Positions 8,444 through 16,896 of a stretch of DNA of 64,000 bases are shown piece by piece. The notes under the pieces are model-generated. The model was not told the DNA's origin. It saw only the letters and a list, made by a program, of their open reading frames with translations, and did not search any database. Position 1 is the stretch's first letter. Each line of letters starts with the position of its first letter. Made by a program: the position numbers and the translations under genes. Source of the DNA: Paenibacillus ihbetae (GTDB taxonomy: Bacteria > Bacillota > Bacilli > Paenibacillales > Paenibacillaceae); NCBI RefSeq assembly GCF_002741055.1, contig NZ_CP016809.1, positions 3,264,501 through 3,328,500 on the forward strand, read 5' to 3'.

Positions 8444-9817
8444 ATGGGATTGTTTGACGATGATTTTTATTCAACCAAAGTATCCAGGAAGAGCAAAAAT
8501 GCCAGCGAGGACCGATCTGCGCGAACCAAGTGGCGAACAAAGTGGCGGACCAGCCGCCGGAGCAGAGGGCTGTCCACCTTCCAAATTTCCGCGATCAGCT
8601 CGGTCTGCAGCGCACTAATTGCCGTGATGCTGTTCAGCTTCATTACCGGTCATCCTGCCTCCACATCCCGGGTTACTCTGGTGAACGGCGGACATCAGCT
8701 GTCCTCGACGGAAGGGGACCCTTACGAGCGGATTATCCAAGCAGCCGAGAAGGTGCGTCCTGCTGTCGTAAGCGTGCTGACGCATAAAGAGACGGTGCTG
8801 CCGGAAGAGGAGGAGCTGGAGAACGAGGAAGAAGTCCTGCCTGAAGACGAAGAGGGATTGGAGCTTCCGGAAGGATTTGATTTCGGAGAGGAATTCGACT
8901 TCGGGGATGACTTCGGCGATTTCGGCGAATCTCAGGAGGATGCGCTGGGATCCGGTGTTATTTTCAAAAAGCTTGAAGGTAAGGCCTATATCATCACGAA
9001 TAATCATGTCGTAGAGAATGCCGATTCCTTCGAGGTCGTTACGGTAACCGGTGAGAAGAAACAAGCAACGCTTGTCGGCACCGACCGTGTGAGTGATATT
9101 GCGGTGCTCTCGATTGACGCCAAAGGCATTGGCGATGTTGCCGAGTTCGGCGACTCCTCCAAGCTGCGGCTGGGCGAGACGGTCATTGCGATCGGGAACC
9201 CGCTCGGGCTGGGAGATACGCTGACCTCCGGCATCGTCAGTTATACGAACCGGATCATTCCGGTTTCGCTCAATCAGGACGGAAATTACGATTGGGAGCA
9301 GGAAGTGATTCAGACCGATGCCGCCATCAATGAGGGCAACAGCGGCGGTGCGTTGGTCGATCTCAATGGCCGGGTGATCGGCATTAATACGATGAAGATC
9401 GCGGATACCGGTGTGGAAGGCCTTGGGTTCGCCATTCCGGTAAATGAGATTACCGAGGTTGTTAAGGAGCTTATGCTGAAGGGCTACATTGCGCGTCCAT
9501 ACCTGGGTGTTTATACGGTGGATTTGGGCAATCCCTATGCGCCGCTGAGCAAGAAAGAGAAGGAAAATCTGAAGCTGCCGAAGAGTGTAACCGAGGGCGT
9601 GGTCGTACTGGATGCCCTGGGACCTGCAAAGGATGCGGGCCTTCAGCTGAACGACGTCATCGTGAAGCTGGACGGCAAGCCGATTAAGACCACCCTGGAG
9701 CTGCGCAAGCATTTGTACCGCAACACCAAGGTTGGCGGTGAGCTGGATGTAACATTCTACCGGAGTGGGAAGCTGCAATCGCTCAAGGTGAAGCTGGAAG
9801 AGAAGCCGGAGGAATAA
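8444..9817 (+). CDS. htrA: HtrA/DegP-type membrane serine protease
   Basis: Surface quality-control protease of the HtrA family, normally found near yycJ in Bacillales. In 457 aa: a basic cytoplasmic tail with many R/K (residues 1-45), one membrane helix (about 46-69), a strongly acidic linker rich in E, D and F (about 115-160), a trypsin-like domain with catalytic H188 (NNHV), D218 (SDIAV) and S300 (GNSGG), then one PDZ domain (about 345-445). Start ATG 8444 is preceded by GGGGAGAGAGGG; an earlier in-frame ATG lacks such a site. The acidic run is longer than usual. A terminator follows. Confidence 0.95.
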   Translation: MGLFDDDFYSTKVSRKSKNASEDRSARTKWRTKWRTSRRSRGLSTFQISAISSVCSALIAVMLFSFITGHPASTSRVTLVNGGHQLSSTEGDPYERIIQAAEKVRPAVVSVLTHKETVLPEEEELENEEEVLPEDEEGLELPEGFDFGEEFDFGDDFGDFGESQEDALGSGVIFKKLEGKAYIITNNHVVENADSFEVVTVTGEKKQATLVGTDRVSDIAVLSIDAKGIGDVAEFGDSSKLRLGETVIAIGNPLGLGDTLTSGIVSYTNRIIPVSLNQDGNYDWEQEVIQTDAAINEGNSGGALVDLNGRVIGINTMKIADTGVEGLGFAIPVNEITEVVKELMLKGYIARPYLGVYTVDLGNPYAPLSKKEKENLKLPKSVTEGVVVLDALGPAKDAGLQLNDVIVKLDGKPIKTTLELRKHLYRNTKVGGELDVTFYRSGKLQSLKVKLEEKPEE

Positions 9818-9885
9818 GCTCCGGCTAGGCCTTAGACGAAAGAGATATGAAAATGGTTAAATGTCAGTCACTTGGCGGACTAAAG

Positions 9886-9920
9886 AGAGAGCGTGCAAAG
9901 CACGCTCTCTTGCTGTTTTA
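9886..9920 (+). terminator. Terminator after htrA
   Basis: AGAGAGCGTGC pairs perfectly with GCACGCTCTCT across a 3-nt loop (11 bp), followed by TGCTGTTTTA. Confidence 0.85.
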
Positions 9921-10326
9921 CTGGGATTGAGGCAATGAGGCACTCCCTAGCGGTAATTTAACGTCATCTGGGGATAGGCCTCCCCGTTCGGCATATCTTG
10001 TCCCGAACATCGGTCTGATCAACTCCTCGTCGACGTTCGCCCGCCTCCACGAGTATGGATTCATCGAGGCTGCGCGTAGAGAGCGGGCTTCTATGAGCGT
10101 GGTATTGTCCCAGAATAACGAATAATCCTTTGCCGAAAAAACCAGGAGGAAGAATTTCGGGGAATATCGGGCCCGGAAGCGTGGCAGAATACATTGGAAG
10201 CCCGGATGCGGGGGTAATTCGGGTAAAAGCATTTCTTTTTCCCGCAGAGTGTGGTAGAACAGAAGAGTGGCTATACGGTTTGATAGAAACGCGGGCTCAT
10301 AGGCGATAACAGAAAGGATGCATAGA
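9921..10326. other. Gap between the htrA terminator and the CxxH/CxxC gene
   Basis: I see no gene with a start and ribosome-binding site. An open frame on the plus strand to the TAA near 10125 has no start codon; the long minus-strand frame overlaps the next gene and its terminator. I do not recognise the sequence. Confidence 0.5.
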
Positions 10327-10494
10327 ATGTACGTCGTATGCAAAGAACATGTGGAACTGGCAATCGAAAATTTCGTGGATGAGTATGAGGATGCTCCAGA
10401 TATCGTGAATTTGAAGGAGACGGAGTTTTCGGACTGGGACCCGCCGGTGAAGTGCGCGGAGTGCGAGAAGCATGCTGAATTTTTAGTTGTGTAA
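10327..10494 (+). CDS. CxxH/CxxC protein (BA_5709-type small protein)
   Basis: A 55-aa protein too short for usual ORF cut-offs. Translation gives MYVVCKEHVELAIE at the start and VKCAECEKHAEFLVV at the end. The CKEH (CxxH) and CAEC (CxxC) pairs suggest a small zinc-binding fold. The size, the two motifs and the position between htrA and rlmH match the CxxH/CxxC family of Bacillales, whose function is unknown. The ribosome-binding site AAAGGA is 7 nt upstream. A terminator follows 36 nt downstream, so it is probably monocistronic. Confidence 0.88.
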   Translation: MYVVCKEHVELAIENFVDEYEDAPDIVNLKETEFSDWDPPVKCAECEKHAEFLVV

Positions 10495-10529
10495 CGTGAA
10501 TATTTTAATTCATAAATAATGCGAATGAG

Positions 10530-10558
10530 AAAGCGTGATGATTTCACGCTTTTTTTGT
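10530..10558 (+). terminator. Terminator after the CxxH/CxxC gene
   Basis: AAAGCGTGA pairs with TCACGCTTT over a short loop, followed by TTTTTG. Confidence 0.85.
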
Positions 10559-10594
10559 TTAAGAGATCATGAAGGGAATAGAAGCAGCGAAGCT

Positions 10595-10623
10595 TTGGTG
10601 GACAGTCCTCCGTAGTGTATGAT
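10595..10623 (+). promoter_or_regulatory. Sigma-A-like promoter of the GTPase gene
   Basis: TTGGTG (10595-10600) and TATGAT (10618-10623) are 17 bp apart. The start of transcription would fall near 10630, which excludes the in-frame ATG at 10615 and supports the start at 10681. Confidence 0.6.
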
Positions 10624-10680
10624 AGATGTATGGATTGCACGGAGGCGCCGATAACCTATCGTGAATGGAGACGATTAGAG

Positions 10681-11721
10681 ATGGATGACTTCGGTAAAGT
10701 ATGGGAAGAGGAGATCAAGCGGGCAGCCGATGAGGCTTACGAGAAGGAAATGGATGAAATCAACCGTCAGCTGAAGCAGGAAATCCTCATTGCGCTGATT
10801 GGCGACGTGAATACGGGCAAATCCTCAACCATGAATCGGATCGTGGGCGAAGAGGTGGCCGGCGTCGGGGCTGAGCCCGGGGAAACGACGGTGATTCATC
10901 CGCATAAATATAAGGATAATATATCTTTCATTGATACACCCGGGTTGAATGATGTGAATACCGCCAATTCGGAAGTGACCTTGAATTATTATAAACAGGC
11001 GGATATCGTGCTGTTCTTCCTCAACGCTGCAGGCACCGTCTTTTCGGAGGTGGAGAAGAGATCGTTTGAGAAAATTCAAGGCGTCAACCCGAACATCTTG
11101 ATCGTGCTGAACAAAATTGATGCCGCGGATGAAATCGACCGCCTGGTGGCGCGGATCCGGAAGGAGACCGGAGGGGGCTATGAGGTTGTGCCGGTGTCTT
11201 CACGGACGGGCGAGAACATCGACCAGCTGCGGAGCAGCATTCTGGAGATGCTTAAAAAAAAGTCTAAAGACATCCTCTTTGCCAAAAGCATCAAGGAGAA
11301 GTCGGCGACCGCCAACGGTTGGATCATCGGAGCCTCGATCTCGGCAGGAGCAGTAGGCGCATCCCCCATTCCGGGATCGGATATCATTCCGATTACCGGC
11401 ATTCAAGTGAGTCTCCTTACCCGGCTTGCGGTGCTATACAATAAGCCGATCAGCAAGGAGACGGCGAAAGAGCTCGTCATTGCCACGATATTCGGGAATA
11501 TCGGGAAGAGCATTTTCCGGCAGATCGTGAAGGTATTCCCTGGCGCGGGATCGGTCGCCGGAGCGACGGTCGCGGGGGCTACGACCCTGGCGTTGGGATA
11601 TGCTGTGAAATACGCTTACGAGCACAACATCCAGATCAATCCGGCGAATATTACAAAGCTCTATAAGAAATTCAGGGAGAAGGCCGAGACGGAATCGGAA
11701 TCCATTTCCGAGTCGAAGTAA
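10681..11721 (+). CDS. Dynamin/Era-like GTPase with hydrophobic C-terminal domain
   Basis: GTP-binding protein of unknown role. After a helical charged N-terminus, the G domain shows G1 GDVNTGKSS (about residues 41-49), a switch threonine in ETTV, G3 DTPG, G4 NKID and G5-like SSRTG. The C-terminal third (about 215-330) has glycine/alanine-rich hydrophobic segments (GWIIGASISAGAVGASPIPG), as in proteins of the DUF697/YcjF type, and suggests membrane association. The tail is charged. The start at 10681 is chosen because the predicted promoter overlaps the earlier ATG. It stands alone between terminators. Confidence 0.75.
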   Translation: MDDFGKVWEEEIKRAADEAYEKEMDEINRQLKQEILIALIGDVNTGKSSTMNRIVGEEVAGVGAEPGETTVIHPHKYKDNISFIDTPGLNDVNTANSEVTLNYYKQADIVLFFLNAAGTVFSEVEKRSFEKIQGVNPNILIVLNKIDAADEIDRLVARIRKETGGGYEVVPVSSRTGENIDQLRSSILEMLKKKSKDILFAKSIKEKSATANGWIIGASISAGAVGASPIPGSDIIPITGIQVSLLTRLAVLYNKPISKETAKELVIATIFGNIGKSIFRQIVKVFPGAGSVAGATVAGATTLALGYAVKYAYEHNIQINPANITKLYKKFREKAETESESISESK

Positions 11722-11764
11722 GCCAGCCGATGTCGAATATATACCACGTTAAACGGATGGAATA

Positions 11765-11788
11765 GAAAAAGGAGCCTTCGGCTCCTGA
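11765..11788 (-). terminator. Terminator for the minus-strand gene at 11826
   Basis: AGGAGCC and GGCTCCT form a hairpin with a TTC loop. Read on the minus strand it is followed by TTTTTCTA, so it serves the gene transcribed leftward. Confidence 0.75.
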
Positions 11789-11825
11789 TCATAGCTGCGT
11801 CAAAGCAGCGCTATTTATCATTGAT

Positions 11826-12119
11826 TTACTTCGTGGCAGCCTCATAATCGGCTTTGGCCTTCTCCAGCATCGATTTCCAATCCGAAAAATCGGTTTCTCT
11901 TGAAACGTGACGGTCAAACAATTCGTCCGGAATGTTCTCGATATCTTCGTGCGTTTCCACTTGGAAGTTACCTTTTACGACAAAATCCCCAAAGCTGTTA
12001 TAGGATGAATGTTTACGCATAAACGATTCATTGAACAGCTTTTCCAGAGAGATGTTATCCGGATCCTCCTGTACCGACTTTTGTCCTTGCAATTCCTTCA
12101 ACAGATCATCAAACGACAT
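11826..12119 (-). CDS. Small acidic protein of unknown function
   Basis: 97 aa, acidic and probably helical (MSFDDLLKELQGQKSVQED at the start, KSMLEKAKADYEAATK at the end). I do not recognise the family. The ATG at 12119 has no good ribosome-binding site. The only one nearby (AGGAG) lies 7 nt before an in-frame CTG at 12137-12135, six codons upstream, so a CTG start adding LRKQKP is possible. Its own terminator lies downstream. It is next to a HEAT-repeat gene on the same strand. Confidence 0.6.
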   Translation of the reverse strand: MSFDDLLKELQGQKSVQEDPDNISLEKLFNESFMRKHSSYNSFGDFVVKGNFQVETHEDIENIPDELFDRHVSRETDFSDWKSMLEKAKADYEAATK

Positions 12120-12230
12120 GGGCTTTTGCTTTCTCAGAGTACCACTCCTATAAACTAATATTTGTGTTCAGTATAACATATCCGGAAATCTCATAAACAT
12201 GGTGAGCTTTCTGGAAGGCTGGTTACCCCG

Positions 12231-12674
12231 TTATCTTCTTAACAAGGAAGACCAGGTTTGCTCCAGCCAGCTGTCGAATTCGTCCCCTTTGTCACCCTCG
12301 TACGTATCATAGATATCAATTCTCATCTTTTTTAACTTGTCTTTGAAGTCTTCATACTTGTGGTCACGGGGAAGGCTTTTTTTGATGCGCAGCAGCACTT
12401 TAGAAACGTCTTTCATCAGTTCGCCTTTTCGTCTTTCGGGCATCTGCACGTCCTCGCCAAAGGCAAGGAGCTTGTGATAGGCTGCTTCCCTTACTTGGTG
12501 AACCGCATCCGTATTCAGTCTATGCAGCAAAATATCGATGGATTTCTGATTTTTCCAATTTCCCAGCTCTTCAACGGCGTTTAACCGTTCTCTCCAATTG
12601 GCGCTCCGGTTAGCGGAGCTTTTCAGCTCTTCATAATTCGACGGCACGTCCGTCACAACCTCTTGATTGTCCAA
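12231..12674 (-). CDS. HEAT-repeat domain protein
   Basis: Cytosolic helical-repeat protein of unknown partner. Two HEAT-like units are visible: WRERLNAVEELGNWKNQKSI followed by DILLHRLNTDAVHQVREAAY, with the usual pattern of D/V/R positions; the C-terminus is charged and ends in WSSLLRR. The open frame extends to ATG 12692, but its second and third codons are AAGGAG, the only Shine-Dalgarno in sight. That places initiation at the TTG at 12674 (LDNQEVV), 9 nt downstream. Similar small HEAT proteins are common in Bacillales. Confidence 0.7.
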   Translation of the reverse strand: MDNQEVVTDVPSNYEELKSSANRSANWRERLNAVEELGNWKNQKSIDILLHRLNTDAVHQVREAAYHKLLAFGEDVQMPERRKGELMKDVSKVLLRIKKSLPRDHKYEDFKDKLKKMRIDIYDTYEGDKGDEFDSWLEQTWSSLLRR

Positions 12675-12727
12675 TCCGTTCATCTCCTTCATAGGTGGTA
12701 TCAGGGGTTCCTAAAACCATATGTTCA

Positions 12728-12901
12728 TTATGGGGTACCTTTATGATGACTGGCGTCCGCTGCATTGTCTGCCTGTTTGGTCCCTTTACTGGTATAAGGT
12801 TTGGGTTTACTCTTGGCTCTTCTCGCGCTGGCATCCCATCGACTCCAGCCTTTCTTGCCTGTGCCTCGGCCTGTTCCGCCCTTGCCCTTGGATTTACTCA
12901 A
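12728..12901 (-). CDS. 57-aa basic Gly/Lys-rich protein, DUF3934-like, TTG start
   Basis: Minus-strand frame read by eye: it starts at TTG 12901, begins MSKSKGKGGTGRGTGKKGW and continues SRWDASARRAKSKPKPYTSK, ending HHKGTP before TAA at 12728-12730. GGAG lies 7 nt before the TTG. Composition (K, G, R, S, with two Trp) resembles the very small basic proteins grouped as DUF3934; I cannot confirm this without a search. A plus-strand frame over the same bases is its shadow. Confidence 0.65.
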   Translation of the reverse strand: MSKSKGKGGTGRGTGKKGWSRWDASARRAKSKPKPYTSKGTKQADNAADASHHKGTP

Positions 12902-13105
12902 CCCATCACTCCGTTACGATATATTCTTATCCCTATATGCTGATTCTTTACCAGCCCTGTTGAAATATACACTGTATTGGACCATATGTATAGGATACAA
13001 CGGAAATAAACCTAAGAATCGAAATATATATGGATGGAATCCAACATTGATATGGTCTAGGGACGTCTTCGGTTGACTAATTTTTCCCAGCATGTTATCT
13101 TATTT
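12902..13105. other. Gap before the tetR operator
   Basis: AT-rich, with no gene seen. It separates the minus-strand small genes from the tetR-P450 pair. Confidence 0.4.
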
Positions 13106-13108
13106 TTG

Positions 13109-13122
13109 AACTGACCAGTCAG
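13109..13122. promoter_or_regulatory. TetR operator upstream of tetR
   Basis: The core CTGACCAGTCAG (TGAC-CA-GTCA half-sites) overlaps a TTGAAC (13106-13111) that could be a -35 box. The same core recurs at 13778-13789 before the P450 gene. Confidence 0.75.
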
Positions 13123-13169
13123 AACAAGAGACATTGAACTGAAATTTATGTGAAAGGGCAGACCCCATT

Positions 13170-13748
13170 GTGAGTAAAGAGAAAATTATCCAAGCAGCCA
13201 TAGAAGTATTCTCCGAGAACGGATACCACCGCGCAAGCATGGACGAGATTTCCGCCCGCGCTCAGGTTGCCAAGGGGACGCTGTACTACAACTTCCCGGG
13301 CAAATCCCAGCTCTTCAAGACGGTCGTCAAGCAGGGCTTCGAGGATATTATGCGGCGGACCGAAGCGGATCTGAATTCCCCGCTGCCGATCAAAGAGATG
13401 ATTATGCGGACCATCCGTCATCATCTGGATCTGTTTCTGGAATCCCGGCATTTTTCCCATATCGTATTCAATGAGATCTCGAACGGCATTGAGCAGGATG
13501 TCCTGGAAGAGCTGAAGGAGCTGAAGCGGACGCATATCGGCTTTCTGGCGAAGATCATTGAGGATGGCAAGTGTGAAGAGAATCTGTTCCGCGATGTCGA
13601 TGCCAACCTGGCTGCGGTCAGCATGATCGGCACATTGGAGAGCGTATGTAATTATTATTTGAATCATCAAGAAGCCTATACCCGCGAAGACCTAGAGCAG
13701 TTTGCGTTCACGGTCATTACCCAAGGCCTGTTTATATCGGTTGAATAA
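13170..13748 (+). CDS. TetR/AcrR-family repressor
   Basis: 192-aa one-component repressor. The N-terminal HTH (about residues 5-50: KIIQAAIEVFSENGYHRASM, then DEISARAQVAKGTLYYNF) is canonical; the helical rest would bind a ligand and dimerise. The GTG start at 13170 follows GAAAGGG at a loose spacing. An operator-like palindrome lies upstream and an identical core lies between it and the P450 gene 75 bp downstream. This suggests autoregulation plus control of the P450, like fatty-acid-responsive TetR regulators paired with P450s in Bacillus; the ligand is inference. Confidence 0.9.
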   Translation: MSKEKIIQAAIEVFSENGYHRASMDEISARAQVAKGTLYYNFPGKSQLFKTVVKQGFEDIMRRTEADLNSPLPIKEMIMRTIRHHLDLFLESRHFSHIVFNEISNGIEQDVLEELKELKRTHIGFLAKIIEDGKCEENLFRDVDANLAAVSMIGTLESVCNYYLNHQEAYTREDLEQFAFTVITQGLFISVE

Positions 13749-13776
13749 ACACGGCCTTCTTTTGTAAGCAGGCATG

Positions 13777-13792
13777 ACTGACCAGTCAGTTC
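13777..13792. promoter_or_regulatory. TetR operator upstream of the P450 gene
   Basis: ACTGACCAGTCAGT is a near-perfect palindrome (TGAC/GTCA arms extended by AC and GT) sharing its core with the tetR upstream site. It lies 32 bp before the P450 start. Confidence 0.75.
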
Positions 13793-13823
13793 AAATCTTG
13801 AAGCGAAGATGGAGGTTATCGGT

Positions 13824-14945
13824 ATGGAATGGAATCAGAACGGTTTGCTCCCATTGGAATGGTTCAGCAATATGCGTAAGAGTTCCCCCGTGGAAAAGGC
13901 TGGCGACAACGCATGGAACGTCTTCAGATATGAGGATGTGAAGGCGGTCTTCACCAACTATGAGGTCTTCTCGTCCCAAGGTGCGCCTTCTTCGGAGGAC
14001 CCGATCGAGTCCAGCCTGCTGCGGCAGGATCCACCGAAGCACCGACAGCTTCGGAGACTGGTCTCCCATGCGTTTACGCCGCGGATGATCGAGTCACTTG
14101 CTCCCAAGATCGAGGAGATCACGAAGTCTCTGCTGGATGAAGCGGAGAAGAAGGGGCAGATGGACATCGTGGCGGATTTAGCGAGTCCCCTCCCGATCGT
14201 CGTCATTGCCGAGATGCTAGGCGTATCGCTGGAATACCGGGAACGCTTCAAGGCTTGGTCGGACGCTTTGGTTGGCGATAATTACGAAGCATATATCCAG
14301 TGCCAGCGCGAGATGAGTGAGTACTTCTCGGCCATCGCGGAGGACCGGCGCCGCCATCCGCAGGATGACCTGATTACGAAGCTGGTGGAAGCCCGTATCG
14401 ATAACGAGTCATTGACCGAGCTTGAAATCATCGGCTTCTGCATCCTCCTGCTGGTGGCCGGCAATGAAACGACAACGAATTTGATCTCCTCTGCCGTTCT
14501 GGCCATCGATAGCTTGCCGGAGGTGCGGGCAGAGCTTCTCGCGGACCGATCACTCATACCGGGCGCACTGGAGGAAGTATTCCGTTATTTCTCGCCCGTA
14601 CAGGTGATGTTCCGCCGCGTGAAGCAGGAGACGGAGCTGGGCGGGAAGACGCTGAGGGAGAACGAGCATGTGTATATCTGGATGGCTTCCGCCAATCATG
14701 ACGAGGCGGTGTTCGAGCGTCCGGACGTATTCAACATTCACCGGAGTCCGAATCCGCATCTTGGACTCGGAAGCGGCATCCATTATTGCCTCGGCTCTCA
14801 GCTCGCGCGGATGGAATCACGCATTGCGATTGAGGCGCTGCTGGAGCGCTTCCCGGAGTATCGGCGCGACCGCTCGGCCCCGCTCACCCGGATGGACAGT
14901 ACGATGATGTTTGCGCTGAAGGAGTTGCCTGTCATATTGCGCTGA
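13824..14945 (+). CDS. Cytochrome P450 (bacterial class)
   Basis: Soluble monooxygenase of 373 aa. Key features: I-helix AGNETTT (about residue 212), ExxR in EEVFRY (E250), and the heme-binding loop GLGSGIHYCLG with axial C322. Close in size and sequence style to Bacillus CYP106/109-like proteins. The start ATG 13824 follows GGAGG by about 8 nt; the ATG at 13809 lies before this site. No redox partner is encoded next to it. It is probably repressed by the upstream TetR protein. The substrate cannot be deduced. Confidence 0.93.
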   Translation: MEWNQNGLLPLEWFSNMRKSSPVEKAGDNAWNVFRYEDVKAVFTNYEVFSSQGAPSSEDPIESSLLRQDPPKHRQLRRLVSHAFTPRMIESLAPKIEEITKSLLDEAEKKGQMDIVADLASPLPIVVIAEMLGVSLEYRERFKAWSDALVGDNYEAYIQCQREMSEYFSAIAEDRRRHPQDDLITKLVEARIDNESLTELEIIGFCILLLVAGNETTTNLISSAVLAIDSLPEVRAELLADRSLIPGALEEVFRYFSPVQVMFRRVKQETELGGKTLRENEHVYIWMASANHDEAVFERPDVFNIHRSPNPHLGLGSGIHYCLGSQLARMESRIAIEALLERFPEYRRDRSAPLTRMDSTMMFALKELPVILR

Positions 14946-15337
14946 GGGGCGGGAGGACGCCTTCAAGGTAAAGGCAAGCTAGAGAACTTGCTCAACCATA
15001 AGGGTTTGCCGGGAGGACATGTGCATGGAAGAGGGGGCGCCGGAGGCGGTGTGTTCAAAATGCCGGAGGTTGTGTGTGTTCAAATGAAGTGTGCGGGGTA
15101 GTTCTGATGTTTACATCAGAAAGTCCGACTGCACCAGCTTCTTGTAACGACGATGAACAGCAACTGAAAATAACGATGGATGGAGAGCCGCGGGTTGCGG
15201 TTCTTTTTATTTCATGAGTGGGTGGAAACGACAGGCTTCGTACGGGAGGGAGGTAAGACGGCGTCTTTCTTTCCGTGCAGGGGTTACAATGGTAGAATGA
15301 ACGTCAGAACAGTATAGACAAGGAGCGAAATTATCGC
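14946..15337. other. Gap between P450 and rlmH
   Basis: Holds a terminator (15184-15209) and a loose repeat (GGAGG-TGTGTTCAAA at about 15039 and 15066). No gene seen. Confidence 0.5.
15184..15209 (+). terminator. Terminator after the P450 gene
   Basis: GAGCCGC pairs with GCGGTTC over GGGTT and is followed by TTTTTAT. Confidence 0.75.
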
Positions 15338-15817
15338 ATGAATATACAGATTGTATGCGTAGGCAAGCTGAAGGAGAAATATCTGGTTCAGGGCATTGCG
15401 GAATACAGCAAGCGCCTGGCGCCTTATGTGCGTCTGTCGGTGCACGAAGTGCCTGACGAGAAAGCGCCGGAGAACATGAGCGAGGCGGAGATGCGTCAAG
15501 TGCAGGAGAAGGAGGGCGCGGGCATTCTCGGCCACATCAAGCCGGACGCCCACGTGATCGCGCTCGCGATCGGCGGACAGCTGTGGTCCAGCGAGGATCT
15601 GGCCGCCCATATCGACAAGCTGGGCACCTACGGTACCAGCACCGTCGCCTTCGTGATCGGCGGCTCGAACGGTCTCTCCGAGGCCGTGCTGAAGCGTGCC
15701 CAAACGAAGCTCAGCTTCGGGCGCATGACCTTGCCTCACCAGCTGATGCGGCTGGTGTTGGTGGAGCAGATTTACCGAGCGGTGAAGATTAATCGGGGGG
15801 AACCGTACCATAAATAA
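15338..15817 (+). CDS. rlmH: 23S rRNA (pseudouridine-1915-N3) methyltransferase RlmH
   Basis: SPOUT methyltransferase that modifies helix 69 of 23S rRNA using S-adenosylmethionine. Full-length at 159 aa: [16 protein letters not shown] start, the knot motif [11 protein letters not shown] and [14 protein letters not shown], and the conserved tail [14 protein letters not shown]. Start ATG 15338 follows AAGGAGCG. The last codons are the insertion site of SCC elements in Staphylococcus (there called orfX). Here the same bases recur in degenerate form at several downstream positions. Confidence 0.97.
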   Translation: MNIQIVCVGKLKEKYLVQGIAEYSKRLAPYVRLSVHEVPDEKAPENMSEAEMRQVQEKEGAGILGHIKPDAHVIALAIGGQLWSSEDLAAHIDKLGTYGTSTVAFVIGGSNGLSEAVLKRAQTKLSFGRMTLPHQLMRLVLVEQIYRAVKINRGEPYHK

Positions 15818-15832
15818 CGGCAAGTTATTAAA
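15800..15832 (+). repeat. rlmH 3' end: candidate attachment site, native copy
   Basis: GAACCGTACCATAAATAA (codes EPYHK-stop) followed by CGGCAAGTTATTAAA. It corresponds in position and coding to the SCC attB of staphylococci. Related copies lie at 23403, 26289, 28125 and 37517, all in the same orientation. Confidence 0.6.
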
Positions 15833-15927
15833 TATGCCCCCCTTTAAGTAAGCAGGTTTAATAAATAAACAGGCTACTTGCAGAGGAGCATACCAGTTAT
15901 CGTGGATGCCGAATTTTTTGGTGTCCT

Positions 15928-16800
15928 TTATAAGGGTTTTACCACATCATCTGAATCAGTGGAGTAAGCCAGCTCTTTCTGTGCTTCCAGAGCGGCCAGT
16001 CTGTCCAGCAGGGCTGCCCGGATTTGCTCATAGGCATCGCTGCCCAACGCCATACGTATCGGCCCATCTCCCTGGTCGACACGGTGGATAATCTGCTGCG
16101 CCATTTTATCCGGATCGCCGACAACCATTTGATTGAACATGCTCATATCTATACCAGGCAGTTCTCCCTTCATCAGGCTAACGAATCGGCCTGCCTCCGT
16201 ATCCCGGTATTCGTCCATCCGCTCGCCGAATACGGCGTTGCTTGTAATGAAATTCGTTCGGATTCCGCCGGGCTCCACCATAGTGGTCTTAATATTGAAC
16301 GGAGCCACTTCCTTAGCTAGCGCTTCAAAGGCTCCTTCGACCGCCCATTTCGAAGAGCAATACAGTCCCATACCCGGAATAGAATAATGACCCGCCATAC
16401 TCGAAATCTGTACCATGTGACCGCCGCCCTGCTTACGGAAGAAGGGCAGGAAAGCACGCGCTACACGCAGAGAGCCAAGCACATTGGTCATAAACTGATG
16501 TTCAATTTGCTTATCGCTTGCTTCTTCCACTGCGCCATACAAGCCATAGGCTGCATTATTGACAAACACATCGATCGTGCCCAGTTCTAAAAATGCACGC
16601 TCCACCACTTCAGCAATTTGTTGAGAGTTTGTCAGATCTAAATTAGCCTGCCAAAGCCCAGAGCCATACTGTGCCTGCAGATCATCCAGCACCCCCGGCT
16701 TGCGTACCGTTGCGGCTACACGGTCCCCTCTATCCAGCAACCGGCGAGTTATACATGAACCCAAGCCTCCTGATGCTCCTGTAATAAACCAAGTTTGCAT
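15928..16800 (-). CDS. Short-chain dehydrogenase/reductase
   Basis: NAD(P)-dependent oxidoreductase of 290 aa with Rossmann motif TGASGGLG (about residues 7-14), NNAAYG, and catalytic SSM...YCSSK (YxxxK). The C-terminal region is extended relative to classical 250-aa SDRs. Start MQTWFITGASGG at 16800 follows GGAGGG by 8 nt; longer frames upstream lack a site. It lies next to and on the same strand as an HTH/MmyB-type regulator, a common pair in which the regulator controls the SDR. Substrate unknown. Confidence 0.88.
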   Translation of the reverse strand: MQTWFITGASGGLGSCITRRLLDRGDRVAATVRKPGVLDDLQAQYGSGLWQANLDLTNSQQIAEVVERAFLELGTIDVFVNNAAYGLYGAVEEASDKQIEHQFMTNVLGSLRVARAFLPFFRKQGGGHMVQISSMAGHYSIPGMGLYCSSKWAVEGAFEALAKEVAPFNIKTTMVEPGGIRTNFITSNAVFGERMDEYRDTEAGRFVSLMKGELPGIDMSMFNQMVVGDPDKMAQQIIHRVDQGDGPIRMALGSDAYEQIRAALLDRLAALEAQKELAYSTDSDDVVKPL

Positions 16801-16896
16801 GCTAAACACCCTCCAATCGTTGTCATCCACCGAATTATACAAACAACTAGAGGGAGCTAGCCACAGCACGTCTATTCTATTAATGGGAGTAACAGT

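Noticed and set aside
9918..10640. 240-aa minus-strand frame
   Set aside because: It covers the CxxH/CxxC gene, two terminators and the GTPase promoter; its composition does not look like a protein.
14960..14985. GTAAAGGCAAGCT after the P450 gene resembles the rlmH-end flank
   Set aside because: Only the short flank matches, it lies upstream of rlmH, and no coding-part likeness is present; chance is likely.
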